DNA from: Bacteroidetes bacterium MED-G17
GTDB lineage: Bacteria; Bacteroidota; Bacteroidia; NS11-12g; UBA9320
Direction: 5' to 3'
DNA length: 64,000 nucleotides
NCBI GenBank assembly: GCA_002457675.1
Contig: NTKK01000002.1
Span: 62,001-126,000, forward strand
Each line of letters starts with the position of its first letter. Position 1 is the stretch's first letter. The position numbers and the translations under genes are program-made. The notes below the pieces were generated by a model. That model had not been told where the DNA came from. It did no database searches and saw nothing but the letters and a program-made list of their open reading frames with translations. Positions 43,901 through 52,495 of this stretch are shown piece after piece.

Positions 43901-44604
43901 AAAAGTTTAAGCACATACATTGGATCCAAACCGTCACCTATACCAAAAGCTATGCAGAACAACCTATTCTAAAAATAATCCTTTTCAAAGATGCAAGTAA
44001 AAACAAAGGACATAGCCAGTTGATTTTCTCAACAAAGGAACTGAAGGAAATTGAGGATTACCTAGATTCATTCATTGATCCCTTTGTTCGCATAGAAGTA
44101 GGCAATCCCACCTACGAACATATTAGAGTTTCTATGAAGGTAAAATCAACTGAAGAAAGTTATCAAAACCTCCTTGATGATATAAACAAAGCGCTAAGTG
44201 CATACATCAACCCTTGGATCATTGACCCGAACCAAAAACCTGAACTAAACAAGGTCATCAATCAAAATAGATTACTTGGCTACCTAAGCAACCTTCCATC
44301 AATTCAATTCATCACTGAATTTTCATTGCTACATATTTTAAGAAAAGCAAAAAAATCTTTTCTACTCTCCGACACAGCAACCCAGATAAACGAAACAATT
44401 GTAGAAATCAAGCCCTCTACCCCAAGCAGTATTTTAATTTTTGAGCCAATAACTGATTTAGAACGAATTGATAATGAGAAAACTTTAATCCCTAAACCGT
44501 ACAACCTTAGCAAGGCTAAAATCGGTCAAAACTTTTTTATCTTGTCGGATGCCACCCCAGAAGAAAATCCTCTTCGACCAAGAATCCAACTCATAAACAA
44601 TTAA
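40960..44604 (+). CDS. Large baseplate J-type wedge protein (Afp11-like)
   Basis: 1214 residues, cytoplasmic. The N-terminal part contains LNPLSPKYFDIDTKDIENLVN and long helices; the C-terminal quarter has the baseplate J elements ISKRIRHKNRAITSQDI-like (SKRIRHKNRAITSQDIQDI), EVGNPTYEHIRVSMKVK and LNKVINQNRLLGYLSNLP. In AFP the Afp11/Afp12 pair forms the wedges around the spike. Length is above AFP's (about 1000) but common in Bacteroidota systems. Confidence 0.88.
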   Translation: MQKELNPLSPKYFDIDTKDIENLVNLTRGFSELATFYDSNGKKDGNWREFFTKDSIFLCSEIKAHYDTDFSKEYQAVQSEYQLVSEKKDKYSLILDLVELIHREFLAINSFYLRSLLSLKQKKNDLLTDKIETLIKVKLNDIFFEFTNLVDFLKEMNLSYLDIEIDFDSFQPIFIRDILNRKKKNSESKDPDYLFKKLQILYLSLEQSLLSFSSSLGNLFNHLLLEKSNRAPHISLYLGFYQLYKYAQKNINNLTEKHLDLFYKNYLKQKEKAPKPINTFAAIKLFEESENVALKKNSRFLTDLSADGQELTYLNEESEILSNNQIALLYQLFIGKNKYIDYNTASQPITNIYKKELDVSSFEETPIFGEDQMLIPKNLQNMAECDLGFAISSKEFLLSKGNRKIAMTLELNTSSTEILSTLLLEICGKEEKSIETVFNNIFFNAFNISITSSEGWLEPTDISVVPPKDWLLQPEIRIEFELLAFQASTANYDPELHEGYHFKCNEPIVLFTINQDKDYNPLLFLSVLELNKIHFEIYVNSLTPEFVENDEGEADISSAVEIFGPSPRVGSKVKIFEEEIFYKNIRKLEVSWENSPIPNEIQDYKSHYLEYERGISNDSFKIKATFFDDLENQKIMLNAGSAISFFADDENNLLESERTLKFDLDRVLTEKSVRNSHLRNPRNSFLELSLVEPSFGFGYDIYNQVYNKYVSKISEKNGLNENLNPPKDPIAPKIKNLKIGYNSQFSIYLNPTHFSKNSKSTHTQIYHVLPFGLEKTFKNGTSSTQSIITNYNFEGALYIGLSGEKLPRHLTFLFNLKESKSINITQEQEVKWEYLANNNWQEVHDNDLFDETNSLTFTGRVKIKIPKEINKQNSILNPDYFWFRIVSLKNTDFSSQLISIHLNGIKLVSKNSDNLPEDWEKLRVLSSAQTIPSIESIEQVGAYFGHQKIETQMDFYERVSKRIRHKNRAITSQDIQDILLEKFKHIHWIQTVTYTKSYAEQPILKIILFKDASKNKGHSQLIFSTKELKEIEDYLDSFIDPFVRIEVGNPTYEHIRVSMKVKSTEESYQNLLDDINKALSAYINPWIIDPNQKPELNKVINQNRLLGYLSNLPSIQFITEFSLLHILRKAKKSFLLSDTATQINETIVEIKPSTPSSILIFEPITDLERIDNEKTLIPKPYNLSKAKIGQNFFILSDATPEENPLRPRIQLINN

Positions 44605-44610
44605 AGAACC

Positions 44611-45375
44611 ATGTCCATAGTCAATAGAACTTCACTCAAAAACTACTTTAAATCCGGAAATACGCCCAATGAAAAATATTTCGAAGATTTGATTGATTCC
44701 ACAATCAACATTGCAGAAGATGGAATCAATAGGTCTGCAGAAATGGGCCTGAGCCTCCAACCTACCGGGTCAAAAAATTCTTTGCTCTCGTTTTTCAAAG
44801 ACATCAACCAAAAATTGCCCAATTTTAGCCTAAAACTAACAGGTATCGAGAACAAAAAACTAAGTATTGTAAATGCAGAAAATATTGCGATTTTTTCTGT
44901 ATATGAAAATGGTAAAATAGTTCTTGGAAACGAAGACTCCAAAAATGTAATCACAATGCAGGCCAGTGTAGGCATGAGTGCTCGCTTTGGAACAACGAAA
45001 GGAGAAGCTTTCGCGGATGGCAAATGGCACCCTGTTTTAACCAATCTAAACGGTTTAAATGCAATAGAAATTGTTGCCATTTGTAATGGAAAAAAAGGAA
45101 GTGGGAAACATGCAATTTCTTGCGGGACTGCTGTAAGTGCCTATGGTGGAAATCTGTCAAATAGTCGCATAAAATTAAGCTCCTCAAGTTATGGCAATCC
45201 TTTTAGGAAGATAAAATTTAGATGGAGTGGCTCCATTTTTAATTACTCCTTAGAAGCCAAAACTACTCAGCACTTTGGTCTTGACGAAAGCACTGGAAAT
45301 CCCTTTTTAATCAAATACAACCTATGCTCTTTATTAGAGAACGGTTTTAATACCCATGGAAGTGAACAAGCCTAA
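44611..45375 (+). CDS. Fibre/adhesin-like protein between the wedge genes
   Basis: 254 residues. The N-terminus (SLKNYFKSGNTPNEKYFEDLID) resembles the oligomerisation start of short tail-fibre proteins; the C-terminal half has a conserved eCIS-associated domain (DGKWHPVLTNLNGLNAIEI, GKKGSGKHAISCG, KIKFRWSGSIFNYSLEAKT). This domain occurs repeatedly in Bacteroidota eCIS loci. It is a candidate receptor-binding fibre, but is far shorter than Afp13 and lacks adenovirus-type shaft repeats. Overlaps the next gene by 20 bases. Confidence 0.6.
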   Translation: MSIVNRTSLKNYFKSGNTPNEKYFEDLIDSTINIAEDGINRSAEMGLSLQPTGSKNSLLSFFKDINQKLPNFSLKLTGIENKKLSIVNAENIAIFSVYENGKIVLGNEDSKNVITMQASVGMSARFGTTKGEAFADGKWHPVLTNLNGLNAIEIVAICNGKKGSGKHAISCGTAVSAYGGNLSNSRIKLSSSSYGNPFRKIKFRWSGSIFNYSLEAKTTQHFGLDESTGNPFLIKYNLCSLLENGFNTHGSEQA

Positions 45376-48016
45376 AATAGAGAGCTTAAGGAAAAATCTT
45401 GAACTTTCAGAGGGCTTAGATTATCAGTTTTTGCTGGAAAAATTCACAACCCTCACGCAGCAATACTCAGGGGACATTTGGACAGATTACAACTACCACG
45501 ATCCCGGACTTACTCTTCAAGAGGTAATTGCCTTTGCATTGGCAGACCTAAGTTATAGAACAGATATTTCTTTTGAAAGAATCATTTTCAACTCCAAGAA
45601 AATAAGGCAAGTTGAAAAAAGCAATCTACTTCTTTACCCTGAGGAGGTATTCCCCTGTTCCCCTGTAATTATAAATGATTACAAACAATTGCTGATCGAC
45701 CAGGTAGAATTTCTGCAAAATCTAAGTATACAACCCACCAAGAGATCCGGAAGCATCAATAAAGGTTTGTTTAACATATTTGTTCAACAATCCAAAGAAT
45801 TACACGTCAACAATACCCAAGAGAATCTAATAAGACAGATAAGAGTTGTATTTTACAAACATCGCTTCATTGGCCACGACATCGATGAAATTACTTTCTT
45901 GAAAACAAGAAATCTTTTTATTCAAGGAGAAATTCACTTGAGGGAAGGAGTTATACCAGAAAATATATTGGCACAAATTTTTTCGGTTGTCGAAAACTAT
46001 ATGAACCCGAAACTATTTTTTTCTACACCCTTAGAAGAAGAAATGAAAGATCAGGAAATAGATGAAGTTTTTGATGGCCCAAAACCAATCCGAAAAAAAT
46101 TGGTAGTAGACCATAGCCCAGGAAATCAAAGAACTATTTTAAATTCCGAAATTTCCTCAAGAATCAACCAAATAGAAGGAGTAGAAAAATCACTTAATAT
46201 TTCACTTACCATTGATGGCATTGATTACCAAACAGAAAATGTAAAAATAAAAGAGGGCTTTTCACTGCAACTACAAAAAAACACTACAGAAGATGCTTTT
46301 GATGACGGTATTGATTTTTTTATTGACCAGAGCCCCGTTGCTGTAAATCGAAAAATTAGTACTCAAATTTATGAAACTGAATTTGAAAATTATTTTTCCA
46401 ATACGAGCAATGACATAGAATACCCACGAAAAAAAGAATCAACAAATGAATTTAAAGATCCCATTGAAGTTCACTATAGTATTCAAAAGGATTTGCCCTC
46501 CAATTATGGTTTGTCTGAAAATGATATTCCCAAAAGCTTTTCTTCAGAAAAGAAAATTTCGATAAAACAACTGAAAGGATTTCTTTATCCTATGGATCAA
46601 ATTATGGCCAATTTTCTTACTCAACTAGGTAAGGTAAATGAAATTTTTTCCGTTCAAGACGATATTGAAGACAGCACAACATTTCAAATACCCAAGGATA
46701 TACCCAATCTTTACGAAATAATTGAAATAGAAGAAGCTCTTTTTGCTGAAAAATTAAAAAATCTTGAAAATGAAATAGGTGATTACCTTTCCAAAAAGAT
46801 GAAGGCCATGAATCATCTTATTTCAAGATTCAGTGAAAACTTTCCCGCCCAGCAATTGATGCATATTCATGAATTTTCTAAACCAATCAATAGCGGCATA
46901 GACAACAAATTGTTCTGCCTTCGAGCTCAACAATTCTTTCTTCAAAAAATCCCTAAGGTATTGAATGAAAAGCATGTTGGATTTAATCCCTATCAAAAGG
47001 ACATTAACAAACTCAAAACCTCCGGCATACAACAATATATTTATAGCAAGCTATTCATTACCAAAAATATTTTAGAACCACTGACGCCGGAGAAAACATT
47101 GGATCTTTTTGAAGATCAAGTGAGTACACACCTTAAACAAATACTGAAAGAAAATCTCCAAAGTAATGCCCTTCAAATTTCCGAAGACAAAAACCATAAT
47201 TTTGTACTTTTTGCCAATACGGGGGAAAATAAAAAGGCTGTCATTAGGAACTTTGAAAACGTACAACTTGCAGAAGAATTCAAAAATAATCTTCTCGATA
47301 AACTTCAAGACATCAATCTACAATCCGAAGGATTTCACCTAGTAGAACATTCCCTTCTGAGACCAATTGTTCGAGCCAATTATCTTGGATCTATTAAAAA
47401 TCAACTAGGAAACAACTATCTCCAATCTAATTTCAATGGCAGCCGAAAAGAACAATTGGCGTATTTGGAAGACCTTTTCGTCCTTGCCAAAAACCAGAGC
47501 AATTACTCTGTATCTTTCGACGACGAAAAAAAACAATATCAAATATCGGTCTACGATATAGACCAAACAAAAGTTGCTGAGATAAATCAAAAATATTACT
47601 CACAATCCGTTGCGATGAATGAAATCAAAAAGTTCATCGAATTTTTAGACAATGTAAAAATTGAACAAAGGCAGAGTCTCTATGATATTCAACAAACCAA
47701 CAGCACAAAACAATCCAATCATGATGATTTTTTGTATTTTGGAGAATTTACCATTTTGTTGCCTGACTGGCCCCTAAGGTTCCAAAATAAAAGTTTCCTT
47801 GATTTGTTTGTAAAACTCCTGGAAGAGGCTACGCCAAAACACCACTTCTTTCAAGTAATTCTTTGTAATCCTGAAAAAATGGAAAAATTTGAAAATCTAT
47901 ACTTTGAGTGGATACAAGTGAAAAGATTTCAATTTGAAAAAAATAATTATCAGGAAATTGATACAGCTTCGAGTAGCTTACGCAGTTTTCTTCAAGAAAT
48001 AAGAAAGTTTGTTTAA
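45356..48016 (+). CDS. Second baseplate J-like wedge protein (Afp12-like)
   Basis: 886 residues. The opening IWTDYNYHDPGLTLQEV (about residues 41-57) with ADLSYRTD is the conserved start of Afp12-like wedge proteins. The rest is largely helical with Lys/Glu-rich segments. It begins inside the fibre-like gene and precedes the tape-measure gene by three bases. Confidence 0.85.
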   Translation: MEVNKPKIESLRKNLELSEGLDYQFLLEKFTTLTQQYSGDIWTDYNYHDPGLTLQEVIAFALADLSYRTDISFERIIFNSKKIRQVEKSNLLLYPEEVFPCSPVIINDYKQLLIDQVEFLQNLSIQPTKRSGSINKGLFNIFVQQSKELHVNNTQENLIRQIRVVFYKHRFIGHDIDEITFLKTRNLFIQGEIHLREGVIPENILAQIFSVVENYMNPKLFFSTPLEEEMKDQEIDEVFDGPKPIRKKLVVDHSPGNQRTILNSEISSRINQIEGVEKSLNISLTIDGIDYQTENVKIKEGFSLQLQKNTTEDAFDDGIDFFIDQSPVAVNRKISTQIYETEFENYFSNTSNDIEYPRKKESTNEFKDPIEVHYSIQKDLPSNYGLSENDIPKSFSSEKKISIKQLKGFLYPMDQIMANFLTQLGKVNEIFSVQDDIEDSTTFQIPKDIPNLYEIIEIEEALFAEKLKNLENEIGDYLSKKMKAMNHLISRFSENFPAQQLMHIHEFSKPINSGIDNKLFCLRAQQFFLQKIPKVLNEKHVGFNPYQKDINKLKTSGIQQYIYSKLFITKNILEPLTPEKTLDLFEDQVSTHLKQILKENLQSNALQISEDKNHNFVLFANTGENKKAVIRNFENVQLAEEFKNNLLDKLQDINLQSEGFHLVEHSLLRPIVRANYLGSIKNQLGNNYLQSNFNGSRKEQLAYLEDLFVLAKNQSNYSVSFDDEKKQYQISVYDIDQTKVAEINQKYYSQSVAMNEIKKFIEFLDNVKIEQRQSLYDIQQTNSTKQSNHDDFLYFGEFTILLPDWPLRFQNKSFLDLFVKLLEEATPKHHFFQVILCNPEKMEKFENLYFEWIQVKRFQFEKNNYQEIDTASSSLRSFLQEIRKFV

Positions 48017-48019
48017 TCA

Positions 48020-51000
48020 TTGAAAGATGTCATTGAAAAAATAACCCTTGAAATCAGCTTTGACTCTGAAAAAAAAGCTAAAGAATCCTTACCATTACTT
48101 GAAAAAAGTCTTACCAATCTTGAGACATTCTTAGAAATTCCTGACACTTCCGAAATCATTATCATTCCGGAAATTAAGATTCATCTTAAAGATCTTCCAG
48201 AAGGTGAATTTGTCAAGATTTTGGAGCAAGAATTAATCAAGAAAATTATTGCTGAAGTCCAAAAAAATGCTTCCCCGAGAAACTCTACAAAAGAAAAAAA
48301 TCCAAAATTATCGCAAAATGTAGAACAGATACTCCGCAAAAACCCAAGCTACCTAATTGACTACGTTTTGGATTTGCTTCAAAACAAAAGGCGTAGCAAA
48401 AGAGAGGTACAAAAAGAAATCATTCGGCTGATTAACTTGGGAAGCATCAAAGATCTACCTCTTGAATTTGCATTTGAAATTCTTCCCTTACTCAATTCTC
48501 AAGTAAGACGAAAAGACTTCTCTTTTTATCATCAAATTTTTTGGCAACTTCAAAAGATAGCTATTCCCTCTCAACCCATCCAGATTTATTATTTCAGAAG
48601 TCTATTTCATGCTTTACATAAATCCAAAATTGACTTTATAAACTTATTATACTCCGAAATTATTGCCTTGGATTTTAGTGTTAGAAATGAATTTTACCAA
48701 CTTTTTGTAAAACAACAAGTTTTTAATTCTACACCTTTGTCTTTTCTTGAAGAGTTTTTCCAACTATTTAGGATTGGTAAATCAAGAAAACAAGTTGAAG
48801 CAAACATTCATCTAGAAAACTTGATTGCTAGAGAATTCAAACATTATCTTTCATCCAAAATTTTTCAATCTTATAGCTTCAGAAAAAAATTCTCAGATAT
48901 TGATACCCTCATTGAATTGTTGAGCATTAAAAATGCTTTGCTATTAAGAAAGATTACCTTTTCGGTTGGCAAAAGCAAAAGTAGTCGAATAAAAATTGTT
49001 AAGATGCTCAGTGACAAATCTTTCAAAATCTTACTGAACAACGTCCACAAAAATTTCGGAGATTTTCTTTTTCAAATCATTGATTTCTTTCAAAAAATCG
49101 ACAACCAAATCGTTGAAAACAACCAAGACAATATCGCATTAAAAAACACCATAAAAGAAATTTCCTTAGAAATTGCCATCAGACAAGAAAGAACAGGTCT
49201 TTTGTCAGAGACATTTTTAGATAGAACCATTAAATTTTATGCTTCAAAAAATTCAATTGATGAAAAACTCATTTACCTAGAGATGAGAAAATCAGTGTGG
49301 TCAACCAAAGTTCTAAACAGTCGATTGAAAACTTTTATATCTGTTTATCTCGACAATAGACAAAAACAAGATCCAAAGTTCGATGAACTCATTTCGTTGA
49401 CAATTTCCAATCAAACAGAGTCGTCAGTCATCGGTCGTAAAGAGGGAATTATCTCAGAAAAATTAGACCCAAAAGCCTACCAATCACCCTCTAAAAAGAT
49501 TGGTGATATTCTCGAAATTTACAAATTCAATGGTGAAAATATTTTTAATACGATTCAGCTATATTTCAAGCTTGATCGTTTGAGTTACAATCAGTTCCTT
49601 AAAGTATTGGACTTTCCACCTAACCTCCAAAAGAAAAAAAGGACGCATTATTTTCTTAACGAGCTTGCTATTTTTATCAAGGAAAGAAAAAAAGACACCA
49701 TTCAATCTATTGATTTTTACAGAATTAAAAACCTGCCAAAACAACACAAAAAGCTAATCAAGACTTTTTTTAGCTCCCTAGGTAATTTATCAATTGTAAA
49801 TGTTTTTCTGAGCGATTACAATTATCTACAATCCAATCAAGCCACTCTTTGGTTAAATACATTCGATCAAAAAACCAAGGAAAAAGTAATCCAACAAGCA
49901 AGACCAAAACTTCTAGTTTCACTCATAGATTCTCTCACAAAGCATGGCCATTTAAAAATAAAAAAATCCACCTTAGTTGAAATAAAATCCAGAATTTCTT
50001 CATTTCTTCTGCTGGAAATCGCCAAAGATACCGACAATAGAAACATCATTGACTCAACTTTAGACCTGCTCATTGAAAATAATTTGTTCTTACCTTCTAT
50101 AAAACGCAATGATCTTATTTCCAGTTCAGAAATTCTATTTTCAACTTACCGAAACCTTGTTCATTATTTTTTTTCCAATGAGGGTTCCTTCCCTTTTTGG
50201 TTAGAAACAGCTGAACATTCTGCAGAAACTATTGCACAAGCAATTGGTGAGCTTATACAATTTGACCCAAAAGCTTTGGTACAGAATATTGATTCAATCC
50301 CACAAAGCCAAAATGCTGTAAAACTGATTTACTCGCTTTTCGAAAACGACTTGCTATTTCCGCTTTTAAAAATTATTGACAAATCAAAAAAAACACAATT
50401 ACATTTTATTGCAGAGTTTGCTCTAAGTGACAAAACAAAAAGCAAAGCTACAATTGACAAAATAATTCCATTTTTGAATGATGAATTACGGTATAAAATA
50501 GGATTCAATTTTCAGCATTTAAAAAAGTTCTCCTCCGAGGTTACGAATTTGGAGATAAATGAGAAAAAAGTGTTTTACTTTTTAAACTCCCTTTTTTTCG
50601 CTCGGAATCAAGTAGAATTAATAAATATTGCAGCAAACCTGAAAAGAATTGAGAAACGTAAAATTTTAAATATTAGCAAAAATTTTAAAGAAAATATTCA
50701 AATTAACTTGCCATTGGACGATCAAATTAAATTGCTAGTGGCTTTTGTTGAAGACCCAAAAGTTAAATCACTTATTGAAAGAAAACTGCCAAGGGATACA
50801 AAAACATTAAACCTAATTTCCAATCTTATTTTTAGACCAGGGGTACTTGGAAAAGCGGATTTACAAACATTGGAAAAACGATTTGACCTGAGAAATAAAG
50901 AAATGGTATCCTTATTTTTCGAATATTTTAATAGAATTGCAGAAACCCAGAAATCATACAAAAGATCAGATAAACCTTTGGATATCATAGGAAGCCAAAT

Positions 51001-52489
51001 TGTAAGTAACAATGAAAAAAATATTTTTGAGCATACAAATTTTAGAAAGGCAATTGACCGAAGTGCGCCGAAAGATATTGCCATGTTCCTCAAAGCGCAC
51101 CAAGAAGCAAACATACTGCCTCAGGTCAAAAAGATGGTTTCCCATGAAGTATTTGGAGAAATCATATTGCATTTTCTAGGGATAAAATCACCTACAGAAA
51201 ATCAATTGCTTTTGGACATTTTCAAACAAATCATTAAAGTGGTCAAACCACTCAAAGAATATCCTTTTTTCATAGACCAATTTTACAATTTGTACTTTGT
51301 CCAAAAACAAAATTTAGAAAGTGCAATTGAACAGTCCTTACATTCCGTTCAAAAGAGAAACCAAAAATTAGCTGCAACCATCAATGATGCCATTTCCAAA
51401 ACAAGAGCATTTGAAGACTTTACAATCAATGAGAAAATGAGTAATGCTCTAGCATATTTGATCAAATATAACTCACTAAACAAGAGCCAAAATTACACGA
51501 AAAAACAACTACGTACTTTTTTATCTAAATCCATCGAAAATGGGGCAAAAGATGTAAGATTATTGATTTGGAAACTTATTCAAAACCGAACCTATGCAGA
51601 TAGAATTACCAAACTGATCGGAAATATGAAATCCGAAAATATTTTACATTTTCTGCATCCTAAACTTCCGAAAATCCATAAGGACATTTTCCAATTGGCA
51701 AAAAAATTGAATGCAGAAAACAAAGCATTAACCGATTTGAACAATAGAGGTGTAGCCAAAAACTTACTCATGCTTTGGGGCAAGTTTTCTTTAAACCTTC
51801 TGTATCCAACGAAATTTTATGGTCAAATGCTAAGAAAAAACAATCAAAAATTGCAGGATTTCTTTCTTGATCGTCACAATCTGGCAAAATTGAATAAAAC
51901 TGAGGCCGAATGGGTACAAAAAATTTTTGATAAATCTGCCAACCTACCGGGTAAAAAGTCCGAAGAAAAATTAAAGCAGAAGGAAGAAAATATCATATTC
52001 TACTCCTCAGGACTTGTCTTACTGTGGCCATTTCTTGGTCAATTTTTCTCACGCCTCGGCTTAATGGAAAAAGGTATTTTCCATGACATCCAAGCACAAG
52101 AAAAAGCGTGTAAATTTTTGGAATTTATTGCATCCAATCAAACATCTTTTGAAAATGAAAAAATGACTACGTCCAAAATTATATGTGGTTTGGATGTAGA
52201 CCACGAAATACTAGACAATTCCTTGGAACTCTCCAAAACAGACAAAAAAATTTGCCTTTCACTCCTAAAAGGAGTACTTAAGAATTGGGAAAAAAATAGC
52301 AATTCAAGCATCGAGAATTTTCAAGCCAGCTTTTTGCTTAGAAATGCAATATTTTCAGAAAAAAGTAACTCCTTCGAACTTTTTATGGACAAAAAACCGT
52401 ACGATGTTTTGCTAAATTCCTTACCCTGGAAAATCAACCAAATAATCTTACGCTGGATGAAAAAACAACTTAACGTATACTGGATATAA
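48020..52489 (+). CDS. Contractile injection system tape-measure protein (CIS_TMP, Afp14-like)
   Basis: 1489 residues, beginning at TTG 48020. The N-terminus (VIEKITLEISFDSEKKAKESLPLLEKSL) and the C-terminal block are diagnostic: GLVLLWPFLGQFFSRLGLMEKG, KIICGLDVDHEILDNS, and a final LPWKINQIILRWMKKQLNVYW, typical of CIS tape-measure proteins. The middle is built of predicted helices of similar length with many Lys/Phe. It is thought to set tube length and stay in the lumen. This is large compared with Afp14 (about 750 residues), so the particle could be longer, or the protein may carry extra domains. Confidence 0.9.
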   Translation: MKDVIEKITLEISFDSEKKAKESLPLLEKSLTNLETFLEIPDTSEIIIIPEIKIHLKDLPEGEFVKILEQELIKKIIAEVQKNASPRNSTKEKNPKLSQNVEQILRKNPSYLIDYVLDLLQNKRRSKREVQKEIIRLINLGSIKDLPLEFAFEILPLLNSQVRRKDFSFYHQIFWQLQKIAIPSQPIQIYYFRSLFHALHKSKIDFINLLYSEIIALDFSVRNEFYQLFVKQQVFNSTPLSFLEEFFQLFRIGKSRKQVEANIHLENLIAREFKHYLSSKIFQSYSFRKKFSDIDTLIELLSIKNALLLRKITFSVGKSKSSRIKIVKMLSDKSFKILLNNVHKNFGDFLFQIIDFFQKIDNQIVENNQDNIALKNTIKEISLEIAIRQERTGLLSETFLDRTIKFYASKNSIDEKLIYLEMRKSVWSTKVLNSRLKTFISVYLDNRQKQDPKFDELISLTISNQTESSVIGRKEGIISEKLDPKAYQSPSKKIGDILEIYKFNGENIFNTIQLYFKLDRLSYNQFLKVLDFPPNLQKKKRTHYFLNELAIFIKERKKDTIQSIDFYRIKNLPKQHKKLIKTFFSSLGNLSIVNVFLSDYNYLQSNQATLWLNTFDQKTKEKVIQQARPKLLVSLIDSLTKHGHLKIKKSTLVEIKSRISSFLLLEIAKDTDNRNIIDSTLDLLIENNLFLPSIKRNDLISSSEILFSTYRNLVHYFFSNEGSFPFWLETAEHSAETIAQAIGELIQFDPKALVQNIDSIPQSQNAVKLIYSLFENDLLFPLLKIIDKSKKTQLHFIAEFALSDKTKSKATIDKIIPFLNDELRYKIGFNFQHLKKFSSEVTNLEINEKKVFYFLNSLFFARNQVELINIAANLKRIEKRKILNISKNFKENIQINLPLDDQIKLLVAFVEDPKVKSLIERKLPRDTKTLNLISNLIFRPGVLGKADLQTLEKRFDLRNKEMVSLFFEYFNRIAETQKSYKRSDKPLDIIGSQIVSNNEKNIFEHTNFRKAIDRSAPKDIAMFLKAHQEANILPQVKKMVSHEVFGEIILHFLGIKSPTENQLLLDIFKQIIKVVKPLKEYPFFIDQFYNLYFVQKQNLESAIEQSLHSVQKRNQKLAATINDAISKTRAFEDFTINEKMSNALAYLIKYNSLNKSQNYTKKQLRTFLSKSIENGAKDVRLLIWKLIQNRTYADRITKLIGNMKSENILHFLHPKLPKIHKDIFQLAKKLNAENKALTDLNNRGVAKNLLMLWGKFSLNLLYPTKFYGQMLRKNNQKLQDFFLDRHNLAKLNKTEAEWVQKIFDKSANLPGKKSEEKLKQKEENIIFYSSGLVLLWPFLGQFFSRLGLMEKGIFHDIQAQEKACKFLEFIASNQTSFENEKMTTSKIICGLDVDHEILDNSLELSKTDKKICLSLLKGVLKNWEKNSNSSIENFQASFLLRNAIFSEKSNSFELFMDKKPYDVLLNSLPWKINQIILRWMKKQLNVYWI

Positions 52490-52495
52490 TTAGTA

